From Endozoicomonadaceae bacterium (GTDB taxonomy: Bacteria > Pseudomonadota > Gammaproteobacteria > Pseudomonadales > Endozoicomonadaceae), in NCBI GenBank assembly GCA_026710285.1, contig JAPORK010000301.1, positions 1 through 32,685 on the forward strand: a stretch of DNA of 32,685 bases. The letters are read 5' to 3'. A model generated the notes under the pieces. It had not been told where the DNA came from, made no database searches, and saw only the letters and a program-made list of their open reading frames with translations. The first letter of the stretch is position 1. The number at the start of each line of letters is the position of its first letter. The translations under genes were made by a program, and so were the position numbers. Positions 7,367 through 18,866 of this stretch are shown piece by piece.

Positions 7367-8806
7367 TCAAACGCTGTCTGTTTTTATTTTTGCAAAAGCA
7401 GATAATGCACTTTCTCTTGAAGTCTTTAAATCAACCATTGGAGAAGGGTAGTTATCATCCAAAATGACACCGGAGGATTTTAAAACATCTTCCGGTGCAG
7501 TCCAGGGGCAGTGTAAATACTTATCAGGTAAAGCTGCCAGTTCAGGTATGTATCGTCGTACATAATTTCCCTGGGTATCGAATTTTTGTCCCTGCGTTAC
7601 CGGATTAAAAATTCTGAAATAGGGAGCAGCATCTGCTCCACTACCTGCTACCCATTGCCAGCTGGCGCTGTTATTAGCCAGATCAGCATCTACAAGTGTG
7701 TCCCAGAACCATTTTTCACCATGATGCCAGTGTTGTAAAAGATTTTTTACCAGGAAAGAGGCGGTAATCATACGCACTCTGTTGTGCATATATCCAGTTT
7801 GCCAAAGCTCACGCATTCCGGCATCCACAACAGGATAACCCGTTTGCCCTTTTTGCCAACGGATAATAGCACGCTTATTATCACGCCATGGAAAATGATT
7901 AAATTTAGGCTGCATGTTTTTCTTTGGTAAATCGGGAAAGTGATAAAGCAGATAATAGGAAAATTCCCGCCACCCGAGTTCTCTTAAAAAATGTGCTCCC
8001 TGTGTTTCTAGGCGCTGCACAAACATACTCTTTTGAACGGTATGCCAAATTTGAAAAGGTGACAATTCACCAAAGTGAAGATAAGGTGATAACCGTGATG
8101 TACTCTCTTTTGCAGGGTAATCTCGTCCTTTTTTATAATCAGGCAGTCCTTGCTGTAAAAATGAATTAAGATATTTTTGTGCTTCCTGCTCTCCCGGAGT
8201 CCATATTTTTTTTATCGACTGATACCACTTTATATCAGGCAACAGATTAAGTGCTTTGAGTGAAACAATAGTATGTTTACACCACTTCAGCTGTGTAGGT
8301 GCTGGTTTTGGCAGAGGTGGTGGCAAATGTTCAGACAATCCTTTTTGATAAAAAGGTGTAAATACTTTATAGGGTGTATCATCTTTTTTTGAGATGAGGT
8401 GAGGTTCACAGAGCAAAGAGCCATTAAAACTCTTTACCCGGATCCCATGATCAGTTAGCGTCGATTTAATTTTGGTGTCCCGCTTGATGCACCAGGGTTC
8501 ATAACAACGGTTCCAATAAACCGCAGAAACTTTTTTTTGCCTGAGTATATCCTCTAAAATAGACAACGCATCTCCTTTTGCCAGACATAAATGACCATCA
8601 ATACGACGATTCAGGTCTGATAAACTATTATGAAGCCACCAGCGACTGGCAGCTCCCATCTTCCATTGCCCACTATTTTCATCATCAAGAATGTACAGGG
8701 GAAGTATTTTCTGTCTATCTTTGGCAGCAGCAATAAGTGCCGGATTATCAGTCAGGCGTAAATCTTGTCGAAACCATACGATTACAACAGGTTGATCAGA
8801 AGCCAT
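7367..8806 (-). CDS. phrB: Deoxyribodipyrimidine (CPD) photolyase, class I
   Basis: Light-dependent repair enzyme that splits cyclobutane pyrimidine dimers using reduced FAD and an antenna chromophore. The 479 residues fit the family (about 470-480). The N-terminal alpha/beta antenna domain begins with VVIVWFRQDLRLTDNPAL. The C-terminal FAD-binding half contains RLSPYLHFGELSP, GYPVVDAGMRELWQTGYMHNR, DADLANNSASWQWVAGSG and DAAPYFRIFNPVTQ, the photolyase signature that contacts FAD; the Asn of ANN corresponds to the residue facing flavin N5. AAGGA about 8 bases upstream supports the start. The gene converges on the SRCR gene and is followed upstream by repeat copy D, so it appears monocistronic. 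A photolyase suggests at least occasional light exposure or a recent free-living ancestor (inference). Confidence 0.95.
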   Translation of the reverse strand: MASDQPVVIVWFRQDLRLTDNPALIAAAKDRQKILPLYILDDENSGQWKMGAASRWWLHNSLSDLNRRIDGHLCLAKGDALSILEDILRQKKVSAVYWNRCYEPWCIKRDTKIKSTLTDHGIRVKSFNGSLLCEPHLISKKDDTPYKVFTPFYQKGLSEHLPPPLPKPAPTQLKWCKHTIVSLKALNLLPDIKWYQSIKKIWTPGEQEAQKYLNSFLQQGLPDYKKGRDYPAKESTSRLSPYLHFGELSPFQIWHTVQKSMFVQRLETQGAHFLRELGWREFSYYLLYHFPDLPKKNMQPKFNHFPWRDNKRAIIRWQKGQTGYPVVDAGMRELWQTGYMHNRVRMITASFLVKNLLQHWHHGEKWFWDTLVDADLANNSASWQWVAGSGADAAPYFRIFNPVTQGQKFDTQGNYVRRYIPELAALPDKYLHCPWTAPEDVLKSSGVILDDNYPSPMVDLKTSRESALSAFAKIKTDSV

Positions 8807-8895
8807 TTTTTTTCCTTACAATTATTCTGTATTTCGTTTTCAGTAATTACCCCTGATACTAGAATAGTATAAAAGGTTTGACAGCCTCCTCTCTG

Positions 8896-9133
8896 CTGTC
8901 TCTTAGTCACATTTTTTAGATGTTTATTTTTATCCTGATAGGTTGCTTGCTACTGAGTATACCAACCTTTTGGTATAAAAACATGGGCTGAGCCTGTCGA
9001 AGCCCAGAGGTCTGAAAGTAGCCGGGCTTCGACAGGCTCAGCCCACGGTGTGTTCAGTAAAAATTGGTATATTCAGCAGAAGATAAACCTGTCAGGATAA
9101 AAGTCGGAAATTAAAAAATAGGATTAATTCATG
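8896..9133. mobile_element. Interspersed palindromic element, copy D
   Basis: About 238 bp between phrB and kdsA. The left end CTGTCTCTTAGTCACATTTT (8896-8915) is the best match in the window to the Tn5/IS50 mosaic end CTGTCTCTTATACACATCT. Perfect 22-bp palindrome arms lie at 8984-9005 and 9024-9045 around an 18-bp loop. The right end has drifted (GGATTAATTCATGAC instead of the usual ACTAAGAGACAG). Confidence 0.75.
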
Positions 9134-9167
9134 ACTTCAACGCTTTCTGCCATACTCCACCGTTGTC

Positions 9168-9187
9168 ATTCCCGCGCAGGCGGGAAT
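9168..9187. repeat. REP-like palindrome
   Basis: ATTCCCGC-gcag-GCGGGAAT, an 8-bp perfect stem in the context GTCATTCCCGC...GGGAATCCA. It matches the palindrome at 7298 and lies about 100 bases past the kdsA stop codon, where it could also stabilise or end the pyrG-kdsA transcript. Confidence 0.7.
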
Positions 9188-9283
9188 CCATTGTTATTTA
9201 CAATGTATTTTCTATAAGATTATATACCGCAGACACTTGATATCACAGTTATCCACAGGTGTTTTATCTGTTATCCACGACTT

Positions 9284-12262
<2,979 letters not shown>

Positions 12263-13171
12263 ATGCAACAAACTTTTTCACAAAACGAAAAGGTTACACT
12301 CAATAAATTACAGAAAAAACTTCGCCGTGAAACAACAAAGGCGATTGTAAACTTCAATATGATTGAAGAGGGTGACCATGTTATGTGCTGTCTTTCCGGT
12401 GGTAAAGACAGTTATACTATGCTGGATATTTTACTGAATATACAAAAATATGCGCCGGTTAATTTTAAGGTCACCGCAGTCAATCTGGATCAGAAACAGC
12501 CAGGCTTTCCGGAACACGTTTTACCAGATTACCTTTCCCGTCAACAGGTTGATTATCTTATTGTACAAAAAGATACCTATAGTATTGTAAAAGAGAAAAT
12601 ACCTGAAGGAAAAACAACCTGTTCACTGTGTTCACGTTTAAGGCGGGGGCTTTTATATCGGACAGCTACAAAAATTAATGCAACAAAAATTGCTTTAGGT
12701 CATCATCGTGAAGATATTTTAGAAACACTTTTTCTCAATATGTTTCATGGCGGTAAACTTAAGGCAATGCCTCCTAAACTCATCAGTGATGATGGTAAAC
12801 ATATTGTGATAAGACCACTTGCCTATTGCAGAGAAAAAGATATTGCAAGCTATGCAGCACTGAAAAATTTTCCCATTATTCCCTGTAATTTATGTGGTAG
12901 TCAGCCTAAGCTACAACGGCAAGCGATAAAAAAAATGTTAGTCGAATGGGATAAACGCTTTCCCGGGCGTGTTGATACCATGTTTCGTGCTGTGCAAAAT
13001 GTTGTTCCGTCACATTTGGCTGATACTTCTCTTTATGAGTTTAAAGCACTGCAAAAAACCGATACTCCATTCCCAGACGGTGATCAGGCGTTTGATGAGC
13101 AGGAATTTACTGCAGAATTTAATACGGCTGAAAGTTATTCCGGGGATATCATCCAGACAACCACAGTCTAG
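12263..13171 (+). CDS. ttcA: tRNA 2-thiocytidine biosynthesis protein (tRNA C32 thiolase)
   Basis: Adds sulfur to cytidine 32 of certain tRNAs, using ATP and an Fe-S cluster. 302 residues from the ATG at 12263; this start gives MQQTF...NKLQKKLRR, which aligns with the E. coli N-terminus, whereas the upstream GTG at 12236 would add nine unaligned residues. The PP-loop SGGKDS lies at 45-50. Cysteine pairs are CSLC (C120, C123) and CNLC (C208, C211); three of these ligate the cluster in the family. Other conserved segments are [50 protein letters not shown] and [11 protein letters not shown]. The C-terminal 35 residues are diverged, as is usual. Monocistronic. Confidence 0.95.
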   Translation: MQQTFSQNEKVTLNKLQKKLRRETTKAIVNFNMIEEGDHVMCCLSGGKDSYTMLDILLNIQKYAPVNFKVTAVNLDQKQPGFPEHVLPDYLSRQQVDYLIVQKDTYSIVKEKIPEGKTTCSLCSRLRRGLLYRTATKINATKIALGHHREDILETLFLNMFHGGKLKAMPPKLISDDGKHIVIRPLAYCREKDIASYAALKNFPIIPCNLCGSQPKLQRQAIKKMLVEWDKRFPGRVDTMFRAVQNVVPSHLADTSLYEFKALQKTDTPFPDGDQAFDEQEFTAEFNTAESYSGDIIQTTTV

Positions 13172-13190
13172 AGTCTGTTGATGTTAATTC

Positions 13191-13230
13191 GCAATATTTT
13201 TTATACGCTCTGGCTGTATAAAAAAATTGC
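13191..13230. terminator. AT-rich inverted repeat just after ttcA
   Basis: GCAAT-(A)-TTTTTTATAC (13191-13206) pairs with GTATAAAAAAATTGC (13216-13230) across a 9-base loop, about 20 bases after the ttcA stop codon. The stem is long, but AT-rich and not followed by a U-tract. A transcript-end role is plausible but unproven. Confidence 0.45.
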
Positions 13231-13460
13231 CATAATATCATTATGTTAATTGATTCAGTGGTTTTTTTGTATATAATATAGCGAATATTAAATTAAAAAC
13301 AATGAGAGAAGTAAGTTAAGTGCCGGATTGTTAAATAGTAATTCGTACAGAATGTGTGGCAATACACGGTATTTTAATCAGCTGCAATCTTTTGCAAACA
13401 AAGAGATTAAATGTTACCGGATAAAACAACAAAATTTATAAACAAAAATAATGGCTCAGG

Positions 13461-14862
13461 ATGATCGACAATCTTGAAAAGGGCTCAGTTTTCTGCAAGC
13501 CAGAATGGTCGAAAAATAATCTGTTCATCAGCCAGCCTCAGCATCGGAGATTTTTTTTGAACTCATTACTGTCTTTCAGTTCCTGTCACGGTACTGTAAA
13601 GGAATATTTATCACGTCTGGAGCAGCTGATAATTGCTTATATTTTGCCTGTGGGACTGGTTATCCAGATTACAGGTGTAATATGGCTGGGCAGAGGAAGT
13701 GGCTGGGCAACACAAACTTATCTCTGGCTTATACTCCCCTCTTTCGTTGTGTTTTTAATCAATATTAAAAAAATAACAACATGGCGACCGACCTGGGCAG
13801 AAATATTTTTGCTGATGTTTTTAGTGTGGGCTTTTCTTTCCAAAGGATGGGGCAACACAACACTCACATGGGCGGATGTAGCAAAACGCTGCATTTTTAT
13901 CAGTTTATATATTTATGCGATTATACGTCTGGGCGAAACACCCGAAAAACTGCAAAAATGCTTGCTGTTCTGTTGTTTTGTAGCTGCCTGTGCTGCATTG
14001 CTCTCTTTAATTTATCATTATGGTGTTGAGGGGCATGGCATGCTCTATCGTCAATATCGTATTTACAACATGGGAATAAAAAAATTTGCTGATTTTCGGA
14101 TTCCTCCCTGGGCAGCAATTTATTATGCAATACTTTTTTCCTTGCTGTTTGCCTGGCAAAATACTGTTGACTCAACTGGCAAATATAAAAAACAACTAAC
14201 CTTAGCAGGACTCTTTACTTTAGGGTTCTACCTATTGATGACCTGGTCAAGAGGAGCATTAGCAGGTGCTGCCGCAGGCACTCTGTTCTCCTCTTTTATA
14301 TTAAGTAATAACAATAAAAAACGTTCTGCAATATTTCTTTTAACAATCTTTTTACTAAGTGTTAGTGTGATTTTTTTAGATTTCTTATATCGCAATAATC
14401 TCACTCATGCCGTGATGGGGAGCGAAAAAATATTTGATCTAACCTTTGATGGACGAACAAATATCTGGAAAGAAACCCTGGAACTCATTATACAGCGACC
14501 ATGGATGGGTCATGGCTTTCATGAAAAAATTTGGGTCTTTAATAACTGGAGTCAAAGTATGTTATATCCATAATTATTTCATGCAGCTGGTTTATTTTTA
14601 TGGAGTTGTTGGTTTGTTTTTCTTTGCTGGTATGTTAGCGGCACTGAGTATATTAATATTCAGGTATCAACACCATGCAGTTATAAAAACAGGAGCAGCT
14701 GTTTTAGTCACTTCATTAGTTTGCATGTTAAATGATATACCAAAAATTATCACTCGCCCCAATGAATCATGGCTATACATATGGCTGCCAGTTGGGATGA
14801 TTCTGAGTGTTTATTACCAACAAAAGGGTTTAATTCATCGCAAGGAAGAACACGGGTTATGA
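13461..14862 (+). pseudogene. waaL: O-antigen ligase / Wzy-type polymerase, broken by a frameshift
   Basis: Multi-membrane inner-membrane enzyme of the Wzy_C/WaaL family, which joins O-antigen to lipid A-core in the periplasm. The first frame (13461-14573) encodes 370 residues: about ten hydrophobic helices, the motif TWSRGALAG, and DGRTNIW...RPWMGHGFH typical of the family, then stops at MLYP. The remainder continues in the next frame (to 14862) with IHNYFMQLVYFYGVVGLFFF, two more helices and a basic end. Joining needs one skipped base, with the shift between about 14520 and 14565; the run of six A at about 14523 is a candidate site. Both halves look well conserved, so the lesion is recent or a sequence error. 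Ligase versus polymerase cannot be separated from sequence alone. It is unlinked to the waa operon at 27-30 kb. Confidence 0.8.
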
Positions 14863-14978
14863 GCCAGTTATAATCTTTTTGCAGGTTATAAATGTCGATA
14901 AACGGTCACCGTTTTGCCTGTTGCTGCTGGCTATTCGTTTCTTTGTTGCTGTTCTTCCGTCATTCCTTTTTTTCGGCC

Positions 14979-14998
14979 ATTCCTGTGAAAACAGGAAT
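14979..14998. repeat. Short palindrome ATTCCTGT-gaaa-ACAGGAAT
   Basis: A perfect 8-bp stem with a GAAA tetraloop, embedded in CCATTCCTGTG...GGAATCCTCTGG. It has the same ATTCC...GGAAT frame as the REP-like palindromes at 7298 and 9168 but a different stem core, and may be a variant. Confidence 0.55.
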
Positions 14999-15015
14999 CC
15001 TCTGGCTCAATATTC

Positions 15016-15083
15016 CCTGCGATTTATTGACTTTTTCATCTGAATTATTGGAGTAAAAACAGACAGAGATAATAAATCGCAGG
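15016..15083. other. 13-bp inverted repeat with 42-base loop, next to the rpoE promoter
   Basis: CCTGCGATTTATT (15016-15028) and its exact complement (15071-15083). The right arm overlaps the first two bases of the sigma-E -35 box and is followed by a T-rich run (15087-15098). It could be a terminator of upstream transcription or an operator-like site; both are inference. Confidence 0.45.
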
Positions 15084-15109
15084 AACTTTTTTTCTTTTGA
15101 TTAGTCTAT
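15082..15109 (+). promoter_or_regulatory. Sigma-E-type promoter of rpoE
   Basis: The -35 box GGAACTT (15082-15088) is an exact match to the sigma-E consensus. After 15 bases comes GTCTAT (15104-15109), close to the -10 consensus GTCAAA/TCTGA. Transcription would begin near 15116, leaving a leader of about 230 bases before rpoE. This is the expected autoregulatory promoter. Confidence 0.7.
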
Positions 15110-15334
15110 AAAGGAATGATCGGCAGCCTTAAAGTGGGTCAGACTAAAATATACCTATTATAATTAGAGAGTGCCTGTAGATTAATTGATGTCAAAGGCA
15201 TAACAGGTTTCAGATAGTTTTATGAAAAATATAACATGAGCGATATTATTTTTCCCTAAAATAAAAAGTGCATATCACAAAAACTATCAGAGTCATTATG
15301 TATAAATGAATAGCCTGTTTTTATTCCAAATATT

Positions 15335-15340
15335 GAGGGG
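15335..15340 (+). promoter_or_regulatory. Ribosome binding site fixing the rpoE start
   Basis: GAGGGG, 7 bases before the ATG at 15348. It favours this start over the ATG at 15306, which would add 14 residues absent from RpoE homologues. Confidence 0.8.
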
Positions 15341-15347
15341 CGGCCTT

Positions 15348-15920
15348 ATGACAAAAGCACCGGATACAGATAATCAATTAATAAATAGGGTTAAAGAAGG
15401 TGAAAAGCAGGCTTTTGACCTCTTAGTCATCAGATATCAATACAAAATTTTGGCACTGGTTAGTAACTATATAAAGAATCGAAACGAAGTACAGGATGTG
15501 GCTCAAGAAACTTTTATTAAAGCTTACCGTGCTTTGAATAATTTTAGAGGAGACAGCGCTTTTTATACATGGTTATACAGAATTGCAATTAATACAGCAA
15601 AAAACCATGTAATATCTCAACAGAGAAAATCATTGGGTGTAGATATTGATATAGATGAAACTGAGCATTTTGATGAAGATAATCTTTATGAAATAAGTAC
15701 ACCGGAAGATATTCTGTATAAAGAAGAAGTTAAAGAAACTATATTTAATGTTATTAATAGCTTGCCTGATGGACTAAGAACCGCAATAACGTTACGCGAA
15801 ATCGACGGTTTAAGCTATGAAGAAATTTCTGATGTAATGGACTGTCCTGTTGGAACAGTAAGATCAAGAATTTTTAGGGCACGTACAGCCATTGATAAAG
15901 CATTGGCAGCTTTGGTATAA
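15348..15920 (+). CDS. rpoE: RNA polymerase sigma-E factor (RpoE/AlgU)
   Basis: Extracytoplasmic-function sigma factor that directs the envelope-stress regulon. 190 residues from the ATG at 15348, against 191 in E. coli. Region 2 (about 20-95) contains AFDLLVIRYQYKI, QDVAQETFIKAYRAL and FRGDSAFYTWLYRIAINTAKN, the core-binding and -10 recognition parts. Region 4 (about 128-180) contains LREIDGLSYEEIS and MDCPVGTVRSRIFRAR, the -35 recognition helix. It is the first gene of the sigma-E locus, preceded by a sigma-E promoter (15082-15109), which implies positive autoregulation. rseA follows after 43 bases. Confidence 0.97.
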   Translation: MTKAPDTDNQLINRVKEGEKQAFDLLVIRYQYKILALVSNYIKNRNEVQDVAQETFIKAYRALNNFRGDSAFYTWLYRIAINTAKNHVISQQRKSLGVDIDIDETEHFDEDNLYEISTPEDILYKEEVKETIFNVINSLPDGLRTAITLREIDGLSYEEISDVMDCPVGTVRSRIFRARTAIDKALAALV

Positions 15921-15963
15921 CAAAAAAATAAAGTTTTATAAATGTCTGTAAATAGAGGTTTTT

Positions 15964-16605
15964 ATGAAAAAAGATAACAAAAACGAACAGCTGAAAGAGT
16001 CGTTGTCAGCAGTCATGGATGGCGAAGCTAATGAGGATGATCTGCATGATGTGCTGGCAAACTTTCATAATAAAAAAATACAAAGTGTTGCTAAACGTTA
16101 TCAGTTAATCGGTGATGTTTTAAGAAACAACAAAACGCCTCCTATCAATATTGATCTGTCTGATAGGGTTGCTGAAGTTATTAACAAACAACCGAATTTT
16201 GCGGTGACCAAAAGCTTAATTGTACATAATAATTTTCAGTGGATGAACCATATAAGCAAATATGCATTTGCGGCTTCTTTTGTTTTAGCGGTACTTGTCG
16301 GTGCAGGTATTTGGAAGTATAACCAGCCTATTACTACCACATATGAAAATAATTCAATATTACTTTCTGATGCTGGTGCAGATGGCTATTCTCCAAAAGT
16401 GACATATGGAGAGTATGAGCATGTCCATGAAATACCTACTGCTATTGATCCTCAACAACAAAAACAGCATGTTATGCGAGCAATAGATAAGCAAGTGCTT
16501 AAACGATTTAAAGCTTATAGTTTTCAGCATGCAGAAGAAATCGATATGAAAAGTATGCAGGGTATGTTGCCCTTTGTACGGGCTGTTAAGTTTCAGTTAT
16601 ATTAA
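15964..16605 (+). CDS. rseA: Anti-sigma-E factor RseA/MucA
   Basis: Single-pass inner-membrane protein whose cytoplasmic N-terminus holds RpoE inactive until regulated proteolysis by DegS/AlgW and RseP releases it. 213 residues. The N-terminal RseA_N domain opens with ESLSAVMDGEAN and contains YQLIGDVLRN. A transmembrane helix lies at about 98-117 (YAFAASFVLAVLVGAGIW), followed by a periplasmic C-terminal domain of about 95 residues. GAGG upstream at about 15955 supports the ATG. It is the second gene of the locus. The next gene, rseB, is unusually far away (about 1 kb). Confidence 0.92.
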   Translation: MKKDNKNEQLKESLSAVMDGEANEDDLHDVLANFHNKKIQSVAKRYQLIGDVLRNNKTPPINIDLSDRVAEVINKQPNFAVTKSLIVHNNFQWMNHISKYAFAASFVLAVLVGAGIWKYNQPITTTYENNSILLSDAGADGYSPKVTYGEYEHVHEIPTAIDPQQQKQHVMRAIDKQVLKRFKAYSFQHAEEIDMKSMQGMLPFVRAVKFQLY

Positions 16606-17629
16606 TGGATACTCAAATTGAATTAATTTTATAGCAGATTATGTTATATTTGCTTTTTGGTGTGTACACAAACAGTGTATTGTTGCGAATTAAAGTAATT
16701 AATCTTTTAAAGTGCAATCTGAGGACAGTTTCTGTAGATTGAACAACAAGAGAAGAATGATTTTTTTAATCGGAGAATTTCAATTAATCGGTATATATTT
16801 TTTTGGCAAATACCTATGATATTGCAATACAAAAACTACTAATGTTTAGCGGTGACTTTCGGAGTGTGACAACAACTGAATAATAAACGTATTTTAAATA
16901 TCGGTTTTTAGTTGTAGATTAGGGAAATAATAAAACACTGCATGGTATTGAATAATAATCAGAAAAAGAATATTAAAAATCTTTTTTCTGAAAAATCACT
17001 GTAGCGCCAAAACAAAAGTCAACCGTCTTTTTTTAGATGATAATAACAGATTAAATATGCAGATGCTCTACGGAAAGAACTACTAAAAATAATAACTTAT
17101 GAAGTGACATATTTATAAACTTCAAAAAATCAGATTGGTTTTCTAAGAAAATTATTGTTATTAAAGGATTGTAAAAAACTAAAATTTAGTGCTTTGAGAT
17201 TTGACTGGTATATAACTTTTATAATCGATGATTATATAAAATTCTGTGAAAGAATATTTTTTGGTCTTTTAAAAGTATGTTGGTTTTAAAAATATTTTAT
17301 TGAAACAAGAGTGAAGTCTTGCAGAGAGATTATTTCTCAAACTAAATAAAGTCATTGTTGAATTGCTATCAGGTATAAGCGGTTAGCGCACCATTACCAT
17401 GTTGAGCTATATGCGCAGTTTCAATAAAATGGTTAACTTAACTGTCAACGCCATCTGACTAAAAAATTTAATATCAGCAAAATGATCACAGATAACAGAG
17501 CCATTTAACTTGCTGCATCTGCTGTGATCATTAAAATATTATGGCTGTCTAAATTGAAGCGATTATGAAATATCAAGGCTCTTAACATGAATGTTTTATT
17601 TGTCTAAAACTCAGAAGGTGTGAAATGTT
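16606..17629. other. 1-kb non-coding gap between rseA and rseB
   Basis: Very AT-rich sequence with no open frame above about 35 codons that I can support, no repeat-family copy, and no recognisable RNA gene. It holds an 11-bp perfect inverted repeat AATGATCACAG / CTGTGATCATT at 17481-17491 and 17522-17532 (30-base spacer). In related bacteria rseA and rseB are adjacent, so this is either an eroded insertion or a decayed gene. Confidence 0.6.
17481..17532. other. Inverted repeat AATGATCACAG ... CTGTGATCATT
   Basis: Perfect 11-bp arms at 17481-17491 and 17522-17532, about 100 bases before rseB. The TGATCACA half-site resembles regulator-binding palindromes in a general way, but no specific factor can be named. 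It could also fold as an RNA hairpin. Confidence 0.5.
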
Positions 17630-18682
17630 GTGATAAATACTTTTTTTATAAACAAACTTTTAATTCATTCTGATAACATAAAGAGAATTTTTATTATTTT
17701 TCTTCTTTTATTGCCATGCTCTGTTACTCTTTTTTCTCAGGAGGATACATCGGCATTTGTTGCATTAAAGCAGATAGAGTACATGCTGCATGCAATGCGT
17801 ACTGAAAATTATGAGCAAATTTTTATTTATGAAGATCAGTCTGGAATCTCTACTGTAAAATTAATTCACATGAAACCTGATAAACATGAATATGAACGAC
17901 TGGTCTTTCTCGATGGTCATGAAAGAGAGTTTTTAAGGAAAGACCATAAAATAGTAGAAGTAGATGGTTTTAAAAAGCATGAATTAGCTAATATTGCCTC
18001 TTATATTCCTTTTGAAGGTGAAAATTTTAATATAATTCCTGAAAAGATTAAAAAACTGTATCTTTTTAAAATTGACAAAAATTCCAGGATGGCTGGCAGA
18101 GAATGTGCAAAAATTTCAATTATTCCAAAAGACAAGGATCGGTATGGTTTTTTGCTGTGGATAGACAGATCAACACATATTCTGCTGCGCATGGATCTGA
18201 TTAATGAAAACAATGCGGTACTTGAGCGTTTCATGGTTGTTAAATTTAAACCCGGTAACGCTTTAACAGACAAGGATGTTTTATGGGTAAAGGGAGCTGC
18301 GGCTAATAAAAAGGTTAATATGAAAATACCTGATCAGGGTAAACTGCATAAAGCAGGTGAGAAGACAACGATATTTCCATGGAGTATCGATTGGTTACCA
18401 GCAGGCTATTATCATTATAATACCAACACAGTTCTCAGCCCTGTAAATAATGAAATTTTTGCGAATCATATACTATATTCTGATGGTCTTTCATCTTTTT
18501 CTGTTTATGTGGAAAAAGATACATCAGGGAAGCTTAGCCATTCTGTGCAGAAATTTGGTGCATATACCGTTGCTGTTCATGTCTTCAGGATTGATGGCAA
18601 GGCATATTACTGTGCAACGCTGGTTGGAGAGCTACCCCTGGCTACTGCCGAACGAATTGTAGCATCTATTCACAGAAAATAA
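17630..18682 (+). CDS. rseB: Sigma-E regulatory periplasmic protein RseB/MucB
   Basis: Periplasmic protein that binds the C-terminal domain of RseA and shields it from site-1 protease until mislocalised LPS or lipoprotein signals displace it. 350 residues from a GTG start, chosen because AGAAGG lies about 11 bases upstream and no in-frame ATG occurs before residue 52. The signal peptide has its hydrophobic core at about 20-33 and a likely cut in LFS-QED. A LolA/LolB-like N-terminal domain (about 38-220) is followed by the smaller C-terminal domain (about 240-348; WLPAGY, SDGLSSFSVYVE, GELPLATAERIVASI). The 1-kb separation from rseA suggests its own promoter. A mucC/rseC gene is not present between it and mucD. 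Confidence 0.9.
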   Translation: MINTFFINKLLIHSDNIKRIFIIFLLLLPCSVTLFSQEDTSAFVALKQIEYMLHAMRTENYEQIFIYEDQSGISTVKLIHMKPDKHEYERLVFLDGHEREFLRKDHKIVEVDGFKKHELANIASYIPFEGENFNIIPEKIKKLYLFKIDKNSRMAGRECAKISIIPKDKDRYGFLLWIDRSTHILLRMDLINENNAVLERFMVVKFKPGNALTDKDVLWVKGAAANKKVNMKIPDQGKLHKAGEKTTIFPWSIDWLPAGYYHYNTNTVLSPVNNEIFANHILYSDGLSSFSVYVEKDTSGKLSHSVQKFGAYTVAVHVFRIDGKAYYCATLVGELPLATAERIVASIHRK

Positions 18683-18796
18683 TGTAGAACAAAAGGGTAA
18701 AAATTATTCATAAAACGGGCTTATATTTATTCTGTGTCTATACTATAAATTTACAGCAGTCTGCCAGATTTCAGTAAATTTGCAAAAATGTTGTGT

Positions 18797-18813
18797 TATA
18801 GTAATTAACTATA
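18797..18813. promoter_or_regulatory. AT palindrome in the mucD leader
   Basis: TATAGT-aatta-ACTATA lies about 55 bases before the mucD start in an AT-rich intergenic stretch of 184 bases. It may form part of a promoter or a small operator. No sigma-E GGAACTT box was found in this interval. Confidence 0.35.
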
Positions 18814-18866
18814 CCATTATAATTTATAACCTTAACATTCAATGATTTAATGGAGAAATTATTAAT

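Larger units (their letters stand above)
14863..15347. other. Intergenic region with sigma-E promoter
   Basis: Nearly 490 bases without a gene, between the broken ligase and rpoE. It holds a short palindrome (14979-14998), a long-loop inverted repeat (15016-15083) and a sigma-E-type promoter (15082-15109). The frame of rpoE is open upstream to 15306, but 15348 is the better start. Confidence 0.6.

Noticed and set aside
15084-15098. T-run after the 15016-15083 inverted repeat as an intrinsic terminator
   Set aside because: The 42-base loop is too long for a standard terminator, and the same bases read better as a sigma-E promoter; kept only as a possibility.
17375-17425. tRNA-like fragment on the minus strand in the rseA-rseB gap
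   Set aside because: A TAGCTCA...GGTAATGGTGC stretch resembles a D-arm, but no matching anticodon stem, T-arm or acceptor stem could be built.
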